A DNA stretch of 64,000 nt from Aquincola tertiaricarbonis (GCF_023573145.1 NZ_CP097635.1:930001-994000), one strand, 5' to 3'. Counted from the first letter of the stretch, positions 19,090 to 27,873 are shown. The notes: generated by a model not told the origin, from the letters alone. Program-made: numbers and translations.

Positions 19090-19704
19090 ATGAGCACCGA
19101 TCTCAGCACTCCCGTCCTGCTGCGCCGCATCGCGCAGCTCGAGGCCACCGTTGGGCGCCTCAGCGAAGACCTCGGCACTCTGCGCACTGCGGTCAGCAAG
19201 CAAGGCCTGCAACTGCCAAGGACACAAGGCGTTCGAGCCCGAGTGGCGCACGCCGACTCCACTGCCGCGGACAACCCGCATGCTCAGGCTACCGGTGGCC
19301 TAGCGGGCGCCACCGCGCGCGGCGAGGCAGCGCGTGTCCAGTGGGTCAAGGATGGCTTCGTCGTACCGGGTGAGCAACTCGCGCATGCCTGGGGGCTCAC
19401 CCGTCAGGCTTTGGCGCCGGCCGCAGACCGGGGTGAGATCTTCGCGGTGAAGGTCGGCAATCGGCTGTACTACCCGCAGGCATTCCTCGGGATGGACCGC
19501 GAGGCCGTGGCAGCCATTTGCCGCGCGCTCGGTGACCTCGGCGCCAGCGAGAAACTGATGTTCTGGCTGCGCGAGCACGGCGCCCTCTCAGGAACAAGCG
19601 TTGCTGCCGCGTTGGAGGCGGGGACTGCCCTGGCCAAGGTGGAGCGCCTGGCCGCGGCATGGGCGCGCGAGCGAGGCGCCTCGCGTGTCAGTGCGGCTGC
19701 CTGA
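19090..19704 (+). CDS. Antitoxin-like partner of RES toxin
   Basis: A 204-residue protein with an N-terminal coiled-coil-like stretch (LLRRIAQLEATVGRLSEDL), a spacer rich in Ala and Thr, a helix-turn-helix-like part (LAHAWGLTRQALAPAADRGE) near residues 98-117, and a helical C-terminus (ALGDLGASEKLMFWLREH) resembling the toxin-binding half of Xre/MbcA-type antitoxins. Its stop overlaps the start of the RES gene, which is the usual coupling of antitoxin and toxin. The split gene at 43205-46844 has the same overall plan. The antitoxin role is inferred from position and layout; no exact family was identified. Confidence 0.7.
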   Translation: MSTDLSTPVLLRRIAQLEATVGRLSEDLGTLRTAVSKQGLQLPRTQGVRARVAHADSTAADNPHAQATGGLAGATARGEAARVQWVKDGFVVPGEQLAHAWGLTRQALAPAADRGEIFAVKVGNRLYYPQAFLGMDREAVAAICRALGDLGASEKLMFWLREHGALSGTSVAAALEAGTALAKVERLAAAWARERGASRVSAAA

Positions 19705-20284
19705 TCTCGGTTCCTTCGAGGATCTGCTTCCACCTACCAGGATCGATGTCGCGTCGCTCGTGCGGCTGAGCCGGCATCCGGCTACCGAGCCGTTCTGGTC
19801 GGCCGGCGTCTACCGTTTCGACGATCCCGATCCTGGCAGTGCCGACGCGTTCGGCACCTGCTACGCCGCCAGCACCATCGAGGTAGCCTTCGCCGAAAGC
19901 GTCATCCATGAGTGCGGGCGGTTCGTCAGAGGCAGCTACGAGGTGCCGGCCGCAGAACTGACCGAGCGCTCGGTCGTACGGTTCGCCTGTGAACGGCGCA
20001 AGACGCTGGTACTGGCTGACCTGACCGGTGCAGCACTCAAGGCCCTGGGACTGAACAACGACATCAGTGCATCCGCCGACTACACGGCGAGCCAGGCCTG
20101 GGCACGGGCGATCCACGGCGCGAGTCTGCGCTGGGATGGAATCCGGTACGTGTCGCGGCAGATGAACAAGGGCTTCGCCTACGCCATCTTCGAGCGCAGT
20201 GGGATGCACAAGGTGCGAGCCGAGAAGCTCAAGGCGCGGCAGGTCGATGACCTGTGCGATCGGTTCAACGTCACCGCGGTCTGA
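19685..20284 (+). CDS. RES-domain toxin (probable NAD+-consuming)
   Basis: A protein of about 199 residues with the RES domain: arginine in VYRFDDP near residue 38, and the TCYAASTIEVAFAESVIHE block with the glutamate and serine that give the family its name. RES toxins degrade NAD+ (known for Mycobacterium MbcT and Pseudomonas Res). The GTG at 19685 or 19691 is the likely start; both overlap the end of the antitoxin-like gene in another frame. The region ends AFAYAIFERSG-like with a compact C-terminus. As transposon cargo it would stabilise the element. Confidence 0.85.
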   Translation: MSVRLPDLGSFEDLLPPTRIDVASLVRLSRHPATEPFWSAGVYRFDDPDPGSADAFGTCYAASTIEVAFAESVIHECGRFVRGSYEVPAAELTERSVVRFACERRKTLVLADLTGAALKALGLNNDISASADYTASQAWARAIHGASLRWDGIRYVSRQMNKGFAYAIFERSGMHKVRAEKLKARQVDDLCDRFNVTAV

Positions 20285-20419
20285 CGGCGCCACGGTCCGA
20301 ACGCGAAGGTCGGCGATCTGGTGTACACCGGCCGTTCGTCGGCGAAAACCAGTCGGCTCCACTCGGCCATTCGCTGCCAGCCACTGGAGACCGCTTCCGG
20401 ACGACAAAACATCTGTCCC

Positions 20420-20989
20420 TCACCGGACGGCCTGTTCTATCTCCGACTTCATGTCCTGCGTCAGTGCTGCAGTCGAAGGCGGCAGAGCCGCTGATCCCCG
20501 TGCACCGTTCTTGTCGATGTCTTCCACTAGGAGCTTCATCTCGGCGATCTCCTTGACCTGCGCACGAATGATCGCGTCGGCCAGCTTCCGCACGCGTGGA
20601 TCGCGCAGGGTAGCCTTGCGCGCGTTGTTGATGGCGATCGAGTGATGCGGAATCATTGACTTCATGAAGTCAACGTCGCCGATCAGCGTTTGCTGACGAT
20701 TGACTGCGAGAATGATGACGCCGAGCAAGATGGCACCAACCAAGATGGCCAGCTTCGTTCCTGGCCCGGTGTACATCTTCCACATAAAGGCCAGCATGAT
20801 GACCGCCATCACGCAGCCCATGACGACCGACGACACAAGCCTGGTCAGGCTGAAGGTGACGTGATCAGCACTGAAGACCAGCTGGTACATAAGCGGAAAC
20901 ATAACGATCGTCGACGTGGCAATCATCGCGAAGAAGCGGCCCCAGCCCATCTTCATCGCCATGTCGGTGGTTCGGCTCTTGGTCTCCAT
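20420..20989 (-). CDS. DUF305 membrane protein
   Basis: A 189-residue protein with three likely membrane segments ([48 protein letters not shown]) followed by a DUF305 domain with the MIPHHSIAI motif near residue 113. The conserved histidines suggest metal binding, and related proteins are often near copper-resistance genes, but none are here. It is read toward the toxin gene and is cargo of the Tn3-family element. The 136 bases before it, from the toxin stop, hold no gene. The physiological role is unknown. Confidence 0.82.
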   Translation of the reverse strand: METKSRTTDMAMKMGWGRFFAMIATSTIVMFPLMYQLVFSADHVTFSLTRLVSSVVMGCVMAVIMLAFMWKMYTGPGTKLAILVGAILLGVIILAVNRQQTLIGDVDFMKSMIPHHSIAINNARKATLRDPRVRKLADAIIRAQVKEIAEMKLLVEDIDKNGARGSAALPPSTAALTQDMKSEIEQAVR

Positions 20990-21251
20990 GCGCGGGCTCC
21001 TTCGCTTTGTCGCGGGGGATGGAAGGCGCGATCAAGGTCGCTGGCACTTGCACCCGCCATTTCATGTCGGGCAATCCGCATTCCCAGCGCAAGAAGATCG
21101 AACCCGGCCTCTTGGATGACCGCTTCCGCTGCGTTCAATCAGCAACTTGAGCGGCAGAAGTGGGTCGTTGGCCGCCCGTCACCAGTCGCCGCTGAAGGTC
21201 AGCTGACCGTCCCATCGCCGACATCCCGGCTTTCGGCACGTTACCGCGGGC

Positions 21252-24191
21252 TCACCGGCCAGGCTTGGCCGCGCCAAGCACGGCGGTGCCCTCTACCAGC
21301 ACGTCCGCGTACCGCTCGACGTTGAACCGGAACGTCCCACGGAAGTTGATGTGTGAGAAGTGCGCCGGGCCAATTCGCCGCAGCCAGTCCTCCTCGATGC
21401 CGACGCCATCCCGGTTGAGCTTCGTCACCACTGTGTCCATGCGATTGGTGTTCCACGCCAACACGATGTTGGTCAACAGTGCGTGAGCTCCCGAAATTGC
21501 CGCCATCTCTTGCCGCCGGCGGCCACGCTCAGGGGCCACCTGGCCGCCATGAATGGCACGCTGCAGCTGATGCACCGACTCGCCCCGGTTGAGCAGGGTG
21601 TGTATCTCGCGTCGATAGTCCGGGATGGCCAGGTAGTCGCACAGAAACAGCGTTCGCAGCAGGCGCCCAAGGTGTTCTGCAGCGCGGTGCAGCGGGTCGC
21701 CAACCGCTGCTGACCCCAGCCGGTGGATGGCATGCGCCGCGGACACCTTGCCCGCCCGAATCGACGCCGCCAGGCGCACCAGGTCGTCCCAGCCGCGCTC
21801 GATCGCCTTCACCGACACCCGGCGCACGGTGACGCCCTCCAGGCTCTCCGGCACCGGCCAGCCCCTGGGCACGAAGAGCTTTCGCTCACGCAGATCGCGC
21901 AGCCGCGGGCACAGGTCAAAACCCAAGAGCTTGGCGATGGCCATCGCCACGTTCGTGACGCCGTGGGTATCAACGGCCAGTAGAGAGACTCGGATCCGGT
22001 CTTCGGCACGGTTGTGCTGCTCGACGCCTTCGACGGCCACGCCTGCCTGCCGCTCGTTGAGCACGACGGGTTGGTCGTAGAACAAGCCCCAGCGGTCGCG
22101 AACGTGGGTGTACAGCCCCGCGGCATAGGTGCGCCGGCGCGGGTCCACCCGGGCCGTCCAAAGGTGCCGGCTGACGTCCATGGCCATCATGTCGGCAGAA
22201 CCCTTGGTGCCGTCGCCCCAGAGCGCCGCGATCGGCAGCGCGTTCTGGTACTCCGACACCCGTTCGTTGGCCCGGCGCAGCCTGCCGCTCAGCTCGACGG
22301 CCCGCATCGCCGTGGAGATGTGCGCCGCGTCGATGCCGGGGATCATCGAGCCCACGCCCTTGGCGTCGAGATCGGTGCCATGGGCCAGGAGCGCGCCGTA
22401 GATGGCCAGCAGCTCGTTGCTCGACGACGGACGGCGGGCCAGCAGCGCCTCGCTGAAGTGGGTGGCGGCGTCGACTTCCAGCAGCAGGTCTGGCAACTGG
22501 ACGGAGCCGATGTGCTTGAAGACAGCCTCCCGGGTCTTGCGTGGCTCCACTTCCTCGTCCAACGGACGGATCGGCGGCAGGTGCAGGAGCTTGTCGGCGC
22601 CGATCTCGATCTGACCGCGACCGGCGGCCTCAGCCAAGGCCGTCAGGCCGACCGACACGCCCGCCAGGATTGGCTCCAAAAACGCCATGGCCTGGTCGGG
22701 CAGGCCGAGAATCTGGTGGTGCAGTTCCTTCGTGCGGCTCCAGTCGGCACCTGTCAGCAGCAGCGACTCGCGGGCGCGGAAACTGATCGAGTGGTTCACC
22801 CACGCGCTGCCGCGCCGTAGGCTCTTGCGCAGCGCCATCATCGTGCTGGCCTCGAATGCCCGGTACCGAGACTGAGGATCCAGGTCGCTGACGATCGTGT
22901 TCCATGCGGCGCCCACCGGCGGCAGCTCGAAGTCCTGCGGGATCTCCTTGGTGCCGAGAGCTTGCAGACGCTGCCAGGCCTGCCATTGGTCGTGGCCGGG
23001 GTCGCCCGACGCGCCGGCACACTCGATGTCGCGAAGGCCCGCCAGGTGGGCATGAACGCGCCGGTTGTCCTCGGCCAGCGCCCTACGGACCTGGGACGCG
23101 AAAGTGCTTGTGCCAGCTTCGCCGATGTCGTGGAGCAAGGCGCGGGCTTCGAGCACGCGATCGCGCCAGGGCTTGGACTCGTCGTGGAGCACCGACTTGG
23201 CTTTGAGGGCCTGCTGCAGCGTCGCGCCGCCGCTGCGCGAGCGTCCCTTCTCGACACGCTCGGCGGCGCGGCGGAACAGGTCTTGGCTGCGGCGCGAAGC
23301 CTGCAATAGTGCCATGTCGGTCAGCTCCAACAGTGTGACGCGCAGGAAGCAGGTGATCTCGACGGTCTGGCGCTGCCGCTCTATGCGTGCGGTCATCGAC
23401 GGACGCCGCATCTGGACATGGGCGGCGTAGGACTGCTGCTTGCTCAGGGCCACGGCGTCCAGGGGCCAGGCGTGCACGCCCAGTTCCTTCAACGCCCGGA
23501 TCTTCTCCAGCGTTTCGGCCATCGTGCTCGGAGAGTGCCGTTTGGGTGGCGTCTTGAGCCATTCAAGCCGGGTGCCTACGCCCCCGGGATGGGTTGCATA
23601 GCACCAGTCGATAGCCTTGAGGAGGGCTGCCTTGCCGACGCCGGCCTCGATCGTGGCTGCCATGGCCGCCTCGGTGGCGTCGAAGGCCTCGCGCGCAAAG
23701 TCTGCAAGGCGGCGCGGCCCAGGGATGACGATGCGCCGTTCGTACAGCCACATGCGGGCGGTTTCGGCGAGATCATCGGGATGCGCGGCCTCGAGCGCGG
23801 AGATTGCCAGAACGTTTTCAAGTTGGTCGACACCGGCCGCATCCAGGTCCAGCAGGCCGAGGTAGGTGCGAGCCCATGCCTGGTGTTCATACAGCGTCTG
23901 GCGGCGAGCGTAGAGGGACCGCAGACTGGCGATGCTCACGGCCGGGGTTTGAAACGCCTCACAGACGGCACGCAGCAGGGTCTTGGGCACCGACGCGAAC
24001 CGGTCCATCGGGCGGCCGCTGGCCCGAAGGAACAGCATCTGAATGGCTGCCGCGACCCGGCGATCGTGGCGAAAGCGCCCTGAGACCGCGGCGATGTCGT
24101 CCGCGCTCATGCAGAACGATTGCTGGACGTCGAAATCCGACAGCCTGGTGGGCAGGTTCTCCGCGCCAATGAAGCGCTTGGCGAAGGACAC
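21252..24191 (-). CDS. tnpA: Tn3-family transposase TnpA
   Basis: A 979-residue full-length Tn3 transposase. The N-terminal part (RLSDFDVQQSF to LLDL) is the DUF4158 DNA-binding region; the C-terminal half holds the DDE catalytic site with aspartates in MAMDVSRHLW and LLAVDTHGVTN and the glutamate in LNRGESVHQLQ. It starts 145 bp inside the right terminal repeat and is read toward the cargo. No frameshift or internal stop is seen, so this copy is probably active, unlike the recombinase of the same element and the second tnpA at 38159-40540. The 261 bp after its stop hold no gene. Confidence 0.95.
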   Translation of the reverse strand: MSFAKRFIGAENLPTRLSDFDVQQSFCMSADDIAAVSGRFRHDRRVAAAIQMLFLRASGRPMDRFASVPKTLLRAVCEAFQTPAVSIASLRSLYARRQTLYEHQAWARTYLGLLDLDAAGVDQLENVLAISALEAAHPDDLAETARMWLYERRIVIPGPRRLADFAREAFDATEAAMAATIEAGVGKAALLKAIDWCYATHPGGVGTRLEWLKTPPKRHSPSTMAETLEKIRALKELGVHAWPLDAVALSKQQSYAAHVQMRRPSMTARIERQRQTVEITCFLRVTLLELTDMALLQASRRSQDLFRRAAERVEKGRSRSGGATLQQALKAKSVLHDESKPWRDRVLEARALLHDIGEAGTSTFASQVRRALAEDNRRVHAHLAGLRDIECAGASGDPGHDQWQAWQRLQALGTKEIPQDFELPPVGAAWNTIVSDLDPQSRYRAFEASTMMALRKSLRRGSAWVNHSISFRARESLLLTGADWSRTKELHHQILGLPDQAMAFLEPILAGVSVGLTALAEAAGRGQIEIGADKLLHLPPIRPLDEEVEPRKTREAVFKHIGSVQLPDLLLEVDAATHFSEALLARRPSSSNELLAIYGALLAHGTDLDAKGVGSMIPGIDAAHISTAMRAVELSGRLRRANERVSEYQNALPIAALWGDGTKGSADMMAMDVSRHLWTARVDPRRRTYAAGLYTHVRDRWGLFYDQPVVLNERQAGVAVEGVEQHNRAEDRIRVSLLAVDTHGVTNVAMAIAKLLGFDLCPRLRDLRERKLFVPRGWPVPESLEGVTVRRVSVKAIERGWDDLVRLAASIRAGKVSAAHAIHRLGSAAVGDPLHRAAEHLGRLLRTLFLCDYLAIPDYRREIHTLLNRGESVHQLQRAIHGGQVAPERGRRRQEMAAISGAHALLTNIVLAWNTNRMDTVVTKLNRDGVGIEEDWLRRIGPAHFSHINFRGTFRFNVERYADVLVEGTAVLGAAKPGR

Positions 24192-24301
24192 GGTGACACC
24201 CTTCTGGCAGTCGAAACCGCCAATCTACTTGGGTCCGGCGCGGCGCGAATCCCTACATGCCCAGGCGCCGCATCGTGCTGGCGACGGCCTGGCCAGCGGC
24301 A

Positions 24302-24336
24302 ACCGTGTCAATTTGCTGGAAAGATACGATTACCCC
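24302..24336. repeat. Right terminal inverted repeat of the Tn3-family element
   Basis: On the minus strand it reads GGGGTAATCGTATC and continues to GCAAATTGACACGG, matching the left repeat at 17045 except at about four positions. It has no second inner copy, unlike the left end. Confidence 0.88.
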
Positions 24337-24615
24337 GATTTCCTCGGCGTGCAGAAGGCCGATGTCATGCCCGTAGCGCGTGAAAAGTACAAGGGTGTGT
24401 TGGTGGGCAATATGGGTTACAGCGCTGATGAGGCAGAGGCAGCTATTGCCGAAGGTAAGCTTGACGCTGTGGCCTTTGGCACCGCCTTCCTGGCTAACCC
24501 GGACCTGCCCGCACGCATCAGGGCCAAGGCACCGCTGAACGTGCCTGACTCCAACACGTTCTACGCAGGTGGCGTCAAGGGCTATACAGACTATCCGACA
24601 CTGCAGGTCGCGTAA
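24337..24615 (+). pseudogene. C-terminal remnant of Old Yellow Enzyme / NemA-like alkene reductase
   Basis: The last ~90 codons of an FMN-dependent reductase: YKGVLVGNMGYSADEAEAAI, then LDAVAFGTAFLANPDLPARI and the closing TDYPTLQVA, all typical of the OYE barrel end. The reading frame enters from the transposon terminal repeat, so the gene is cut exactly there and lacks its first three quarters. It is followed 32 bases later by the dehydrogenase gene at 24648, as in a small oxidoreductase operon. Base composition is visibly lower in GC than the surrounding DNA. Confidence 0.88.
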
Positions 24616-24647
24616 ATCAAAGCCCATTCAAAAGCGAGGTATCCGTA

Positions 24648-25637
24648 ATGGCACGCATTGTCAGAATTCATGAATACGGTGACGCCAGCGTTCTGAAGCT
24701 GGAAGATCTGGACGTACCGGCACCGGCAGCAACCGAGGTGCAGATTTGCGTCAAAGCTATTGGCCTGAACCGTGCCGAAGTGATGTTCCGCAACCATGCG
24801 TATCTACAGGAGGCCGAGTTCCCGAGCCGCTTGGGCTATGAGGCCGCTGGCATCGTGGTCGCAGTCGGTAGCGACGTAACCGAGACAAAGGTTGGCGATG
24901 CCGTCGCTCTAATCCCTCCATTGGATATCGCTCGCTGGGGCACCTACGGCGAGCTGGCCAATGTACCGGCTCATCTGGTGGTAAAGAGCCCTGAGGGCCT
25001 GTCCTTCGAAGAGGCTGCTGCGTCCTGGATGCAGTACGTCACCGCCTGGGGGGCGCTAATCGATCAAGCAACGTTGAAACAAGGTGACTTTGTGATTATC
25101 ACTGCAGCATCAAGCAGTGTCGGTCTGGCAGCCTTCCAAATAGCTCGCATGGTCGGTGCCACATCGATTGCGATCACACGAACCCGCGCGAAAAAACAGG
25201 CCCTGCTGGATGCCGGTGCGGCGCATGTAATCGTGAGCGACGAAGAGGACATCGTAGAGCGAGTGATGGCCATCACTGCCGGGCAAGGTGCTCGTGTTGT
25301 ATTCGACCCAGTTGGCGGCCCCTCCTTCGAGCCCCTAACGCAAAGCATGGCCCGTGGAGGTATTTTGTTGGAGTACGGTGCACTCAGCCCAGAGCCAACG
25401 CCTTTCCCGCTGTTTACCGTGCTGGCCAAAAGCCTAACCCTGAAGGGCTATCTCTATGCAGAAATCGTGGCCGACCCAGAAGCCCTGGAGCGTGCCAAGG
25501 CTTTTATTCTCCAAGGACTGAAGTCTGGTGCACTGCGCCCGATCATCGCCAAGACATTTGCCCTTAGCGACATCCAGGAAGCCCACCGTTTCCTTGAGGC
25601 CAATCAGCAGATCGGCAAGATCGTAGTTACTGTCTGA
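24648..25637 (+). CDS. MDR-family zinc-type alcohol dehydrogenase / quinone oxidoreductase
   Basis: A 329-residue medium-chain dehydrogenase/reductase with an N-terminal GroES-like domain (LNRAEVMFRNHAYL, SRLGYEAAGIVVAVGSDV) and a Rossmann domain (IITAASSSVGLAAFQIA) near residue 150. The glycine motif is the ASSSVG form seen in zeta-crystallin-like quinone reductases, and the structural zinc cysteines are absent, so it is probably zinc-independent and NADPH-using. The substrate is not known. It stands between an Old Yellow Enzyme remnant and a luciferase-like monooxygenase remnant, which points to a former operon for reactive carbonyl or xenobiotic reduction. GC content is lower than in its neighbours. 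Confidence 0.88.
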   Translation: MARIVRIHEYGDASVLKLEDLDVPAPAATEVQICVKAIGLNRAEVMFRNHAYLQEAEFPSRLGYEAAGIVVAVGSDVTETKVGDAVALIPPLDIARWGTYGELANVPAHLVVKSPEGLSFEEAAASWMQYVTAWGALIDQATLKQGDFVIITAASSSVGLAAFQIARMVGATSIAITRTRAKKQALLDAGAAHVIVSDEEDIVERVMAITAGQGARVVFDPVGGPSFEPLTQSMARGGILLEYGALSPEPTPFPLFTVLAKSLTLKGYLYAEIVADPEALERAKAFILQGLKSGALRPIIAKTFALSDIQEAHRFLEANQQIGKIVVTV

Positions 25638-25664
25638 TCGGTTTCTCCCATTGAGGAAGATTAA

Positions 25665-25851
25665 AATGTATCTGCCGAGCACGATTCCTTATCAGCAGCA
25701 TCGAGGGTTCAGCCGAACCTTCACTCCGGGTCATTTGAGCCTGTGATTGTTCTTCCCTTTGGAGGCCTTCGGTGGGGACATTCCGAGCATGCTCAACCAG
25801 GTCGCATTGGCCAAACGAGCAGAGGAGCTGGGCTTTGAATCGCCCCGACTA
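25665..25851 (+). pseudogene. N-terminal remnant of LLM-class flavin-dependent oxidoreductase
   Basis: From the ATG at 25665 the frame reads MYLPSTIPYQQHRGFSRTF, then LEAFGGDIPSML and LAKRAEELGFE, the start of a luciferase-like monooxygenase. A TGA at 25743-25745 interrupts it between LSL and LFFPLEAF, where a glycine codon (GGA) would be expected. The frame is then cut at the IS3-family element, and no continuation follows that element at 27278. So it is both nonsense-mutated and truncated. It lies 27 bases behind the dehydrogenase gene, with a GAGGAA ribosome site. Confidence 0.75.
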
Positions 25852-25884
25852 TGAACTGACCCCCAGAAGTTGGACGGTTGGACG

Positions 25885-26694
25885 CTAGGCGTTCACGGCC
25901 CGCAGCCGGTACTGCACCGGGCTCAACCCGTTGAGCTTGAGCCTGATGCGCTGATGGTTGTAGTAGCGAATGTAGCGGCGCAGCCCGGACTTCAACGCTG
26001 CGATGTCAACGAATTTGTTGAGGTAGAAGAACTCCGACTTGAGGGTTGCGAAGAAGCTCTCCATGGCCGCGTTGTCCAGGCAATTGCCCTTTCGAGACAT
26101 GCTCTGCGTCAGCCCGTGTTCGCTGAGTTGTTTGCGGTACGCCGGCATCTGATAGTGCCAGCCCTGATCGGAGTGCAGAAGCGGGGCTGCTCTGCGGCCG
26201 TGCAGCTTCGAGAGCGCCTTCTTGAGCATGTTCCCAACAAGAGAGTACAGAGGCCGCTCCTGCATCTCGAAGGTCACGATTTCGCCGTTGTAGAGGTCCA
26301 TGACCGGTGACAGGTAGAGCTTGGCGCCGCGGACGTTGAATTCGGTCACGTCCGTCACCCACCTCTCATTCGGCCGTGCTGCGCTGAACTGCCGAGCAAG
26401 CAAGTTCGGCGATGGGGCCAACTCTCCCTGGTAGGAGCGATATCGCTTCGGCCGGACCAGCGACTTCAGGCCGAGGCTGTTCATCAGTCGCTGCACAGTC
26501 TTGTGATTCACCGCCTGGCCTCCCTGACGCAGTTCGCATGTGATGCGCCGATAGCCGTAGCGGCCCTTGTGGCGCTCATAGGCGGTCTTGATGCGCGACT
26601 TCAAGCCTGCGTGCTTGTCGCCGGCCTCCAAGACCTTGGCCTGGTAGTAGAACGTGCTCCGCGACAGGCCTGATGCCGCCAGCAGCACCTGCAA
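25885..26694 (-). CDS. IS3-family transposase OrfB (DDE integrase core)
   Basis: About 269 codons with the HTH_21 part (HKGRYGYRRITCEL) and the rve integrase core: DVTEFNVRGAKLYL (first aspartate), LLHSDQGWHY (second) and NCLDNAAMESFF (glutamate). The TTG shown as start is formal. The protein is expected to be made by -1 slippage on A7 (26775-26781) inside orfA; the shifted frame reads AQAVLELRPDYPLQVLL, the normal OrfAB joint. Catalytic residues are all present. Confidence 0.92.
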   Translation of the reverse strand: MQVLLAASGLSRSTFYYQAKVLEAGDKHAGLKSRIKTAYERHKGRYGYRRITCELRQGGQAVNHKTVQRLMNSLGLKSLVRPKRYRSYQGELAPSPNLLARQFSAARPNERWVTDVTEFNVRGAKLYLSPVMDLYNGEIVTFEMQERPLYSLVGNMLKKALSKLHGRRAAPLLHSDQGWHYQMPAYRKQLSEHGLTQSMSRKGNCLDNAAMESFFATLKSEFFYLNKFVDIAALKSGLRRYIRYYNHQRIRLKLNGLSPVQYRLRAVNA

Positions 26695-26708
26695 CGGGTA
26701 GTCTGGCC

Positions 26709-27236
26709 TCAGCTCGAGGACGGCTTGCGCTCTTTGTGAGCGGGTTGCCGATTGCCCCGAACCAAGGCCTCCAATTTTTTTAGGTAGGCGACCTCCGCAC
26801 GCAGCCGTTCAACCTCCTCAAGAAGCGCGCGGTTTGAGCTGGCACTATCGGGGTCGGGTGGCTCTGAGCTGGGCTTGCCGGGCTTCATAAGGGGCGTTCG
26901 CCGTTTGCCTTCAAGTGCCCCGACGCCACCGCCATCAAGCGCTCGTCGCCAGACGACAACCTGGTTTGGATTGCGAATATCGTAGATCGCCGCGACCTGC
27001 CGGCTTGAGAGCTGCTCACGATCTTGATGCCTCAGCACCTGGAGCTTGAATTCAGTGGTGTAGGCGCCGCGCTTGGGCTGCAGGGCGGCCACTCCGTGTA
27101 GCCGGTAATGGCTGACCCAGCTACGTACCTTCTCCTCCGGCACTGACCACCGCCGGGCGAGCAGCTTCGCACCGCCGTCCCCAGCCAGAAAGCTCTCGAC
27201 GACCTTGAGCTTGAGCCTTGTTTCTTACTTCCCCAT
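26709..27236 (-). pseudogene. IS3-family OrfA with early nonsense codon
   Basis: The expected ATG at 27236 is followed after three codons by TAA (27225-27227), where related OrfA proteins have tyrosine (MGKYETRLK). The frame then stays open to 26709 with helix-turn-helix parts GGAKLLARRWSVPEEKV and AAIYDIRNPNQVVVWRR and a coiled-coil leucine zipper at the end. A GTG at 27143 could restart a shorter protein lacking the first helix-turn-helix. The A7 frameshift site is intact, so only initiation is damaged. Confidence 0.8.
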
Positions 27237-27290
27237 GGGACCTCTTGAACTGTGTCCAACTTCTGGGGGTCAGTTCAATCCCGGGGCGGT

Positions 27291-27701
27291 TCAGTAGGCG
27301 GCCCCGCCGTTGCCGTAGGAGCAGTAGAAGCAGTTGAACTTCTCGATGGCGTTGAGGTAGGGCAGGTCTTCCCGATCGAACACGAGGTAGTCCGAGCGTC
27401 GCACCTTCGGGATGCCATAGATCGGGAAGCACACGGCCTGGTAGGTCGTGACGAACAGATCCATCAGCAGGAACGGGATCCAGCCGAAATAGATCACCGG
27501 CGCGGTGAGGACGACGAGCAGGTTGGACTGCCGCAGGAAACGAACCAGTCCCACCCTGTGGCGGCGCTGCTGGCGCGCCAGCTCGCCAGCCAGCTCCCTG
27601 CGCTTGGCTTCCCAGACGCCACGCTGCTGGCTGTACTCTTGTTCGACATCCTCCTGCAGCGCACGGATTCGTGCGAGCAACTCGTCGAGATGACTGCGCA
27701 T
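27291..27701 (-). CDS. Membrane protein of the stress locus, probably C-terminally truncated
   Basis: A 136-residue protein with an N-terminal coiled coil (LDELLARIRALQEDVEQEY), one long hydrophobic segment (NLLVVLTAPVIYFGWIPFLLMDLF) and a cysteine pair in FNCFYCSYGNG. Only four residues follow before the stop, which lies 14 bases from the IS3 end. Related proteins in stress loci seem to continue past the cysteine motif, so I infer that the IS removed the tail. It is the last gene of the leftward stress operon. Function is unknown. Confidence 0.65.
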   Translation of the reverse strand: MRSHLDELLARIRALQEDVEQEYSQQRGVWEAKRRELAGELARQQRRHRVGLVRFLRQSNLLVVLTAPVIYFGWIPFLLMDLFVTTYQAVCFPIYGIPKVRRSDYLVFDREDLPYLNAIEKFNCFYCSYGNGGAAY

Positions 27702-27873
27702 GCCGTGATCCTCCGGTGAAGGTTCGCTTCTAGCGCCAGAGATTTGCGCTGGCGCTTCGCATTCAAGGTGAGGCCATCGGGCCTGGCGGCCGCAGGGCGG
27801 CCCCGACCGCCTCGCTCAGGCCCGCTGCGCGGGGTTAACGGCGAGGGGGGCGTCGTTCCCGGCCGCCTCGGGA

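Larger units (their letters stand above)
17045..24336. mobile_element. Tn3-family transposon with tyrosine recombinase and toxin-antitoxin cargo
   Basis: A 7292-bp element bounded by inverted terminal repeats of about 34 bp that start GGGGTAATCG and share the inner block GCAAATTGACACG. The left copy is 17045-17079; the right copy is 24336 back to 24302. About three to four bases differ between them. GGGG-starting repeats of this length and a Tn3-type TnpA place it in the Tn3 family. Content left to right: frameshifted tyrosine recombinase, recombination-core-like palindrome, antitoxin-like gene, RES toxin, DUF305 protein, tnpA. The flanking 5-mers (ATCTC, GATTT) do not match, and the flanking genes differ (dnaE2, Old Yellow Enzyme), so there is no simple insertion footprint. 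Confidence 0.9.
25852..27277. mobile_element. IS3-family insertion sequence (IS150-like)
   Basis: A 1426-bp element with inverted ends beginning TGAACTGACCCCCAG and reading on to AAGTTGGAC on both sides. It encodes overlapping orfA and orfB on the minus strand with a likely -1 frameshift site. The flanking bases (CTA left, ATC right) do not match, and the genes on the two sides are unrelated (LLM oxidoreductase remnant versus stress locus). The insertion therefore marks a rearrangement junction, not a clean insertion. Confidence 0.9.
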
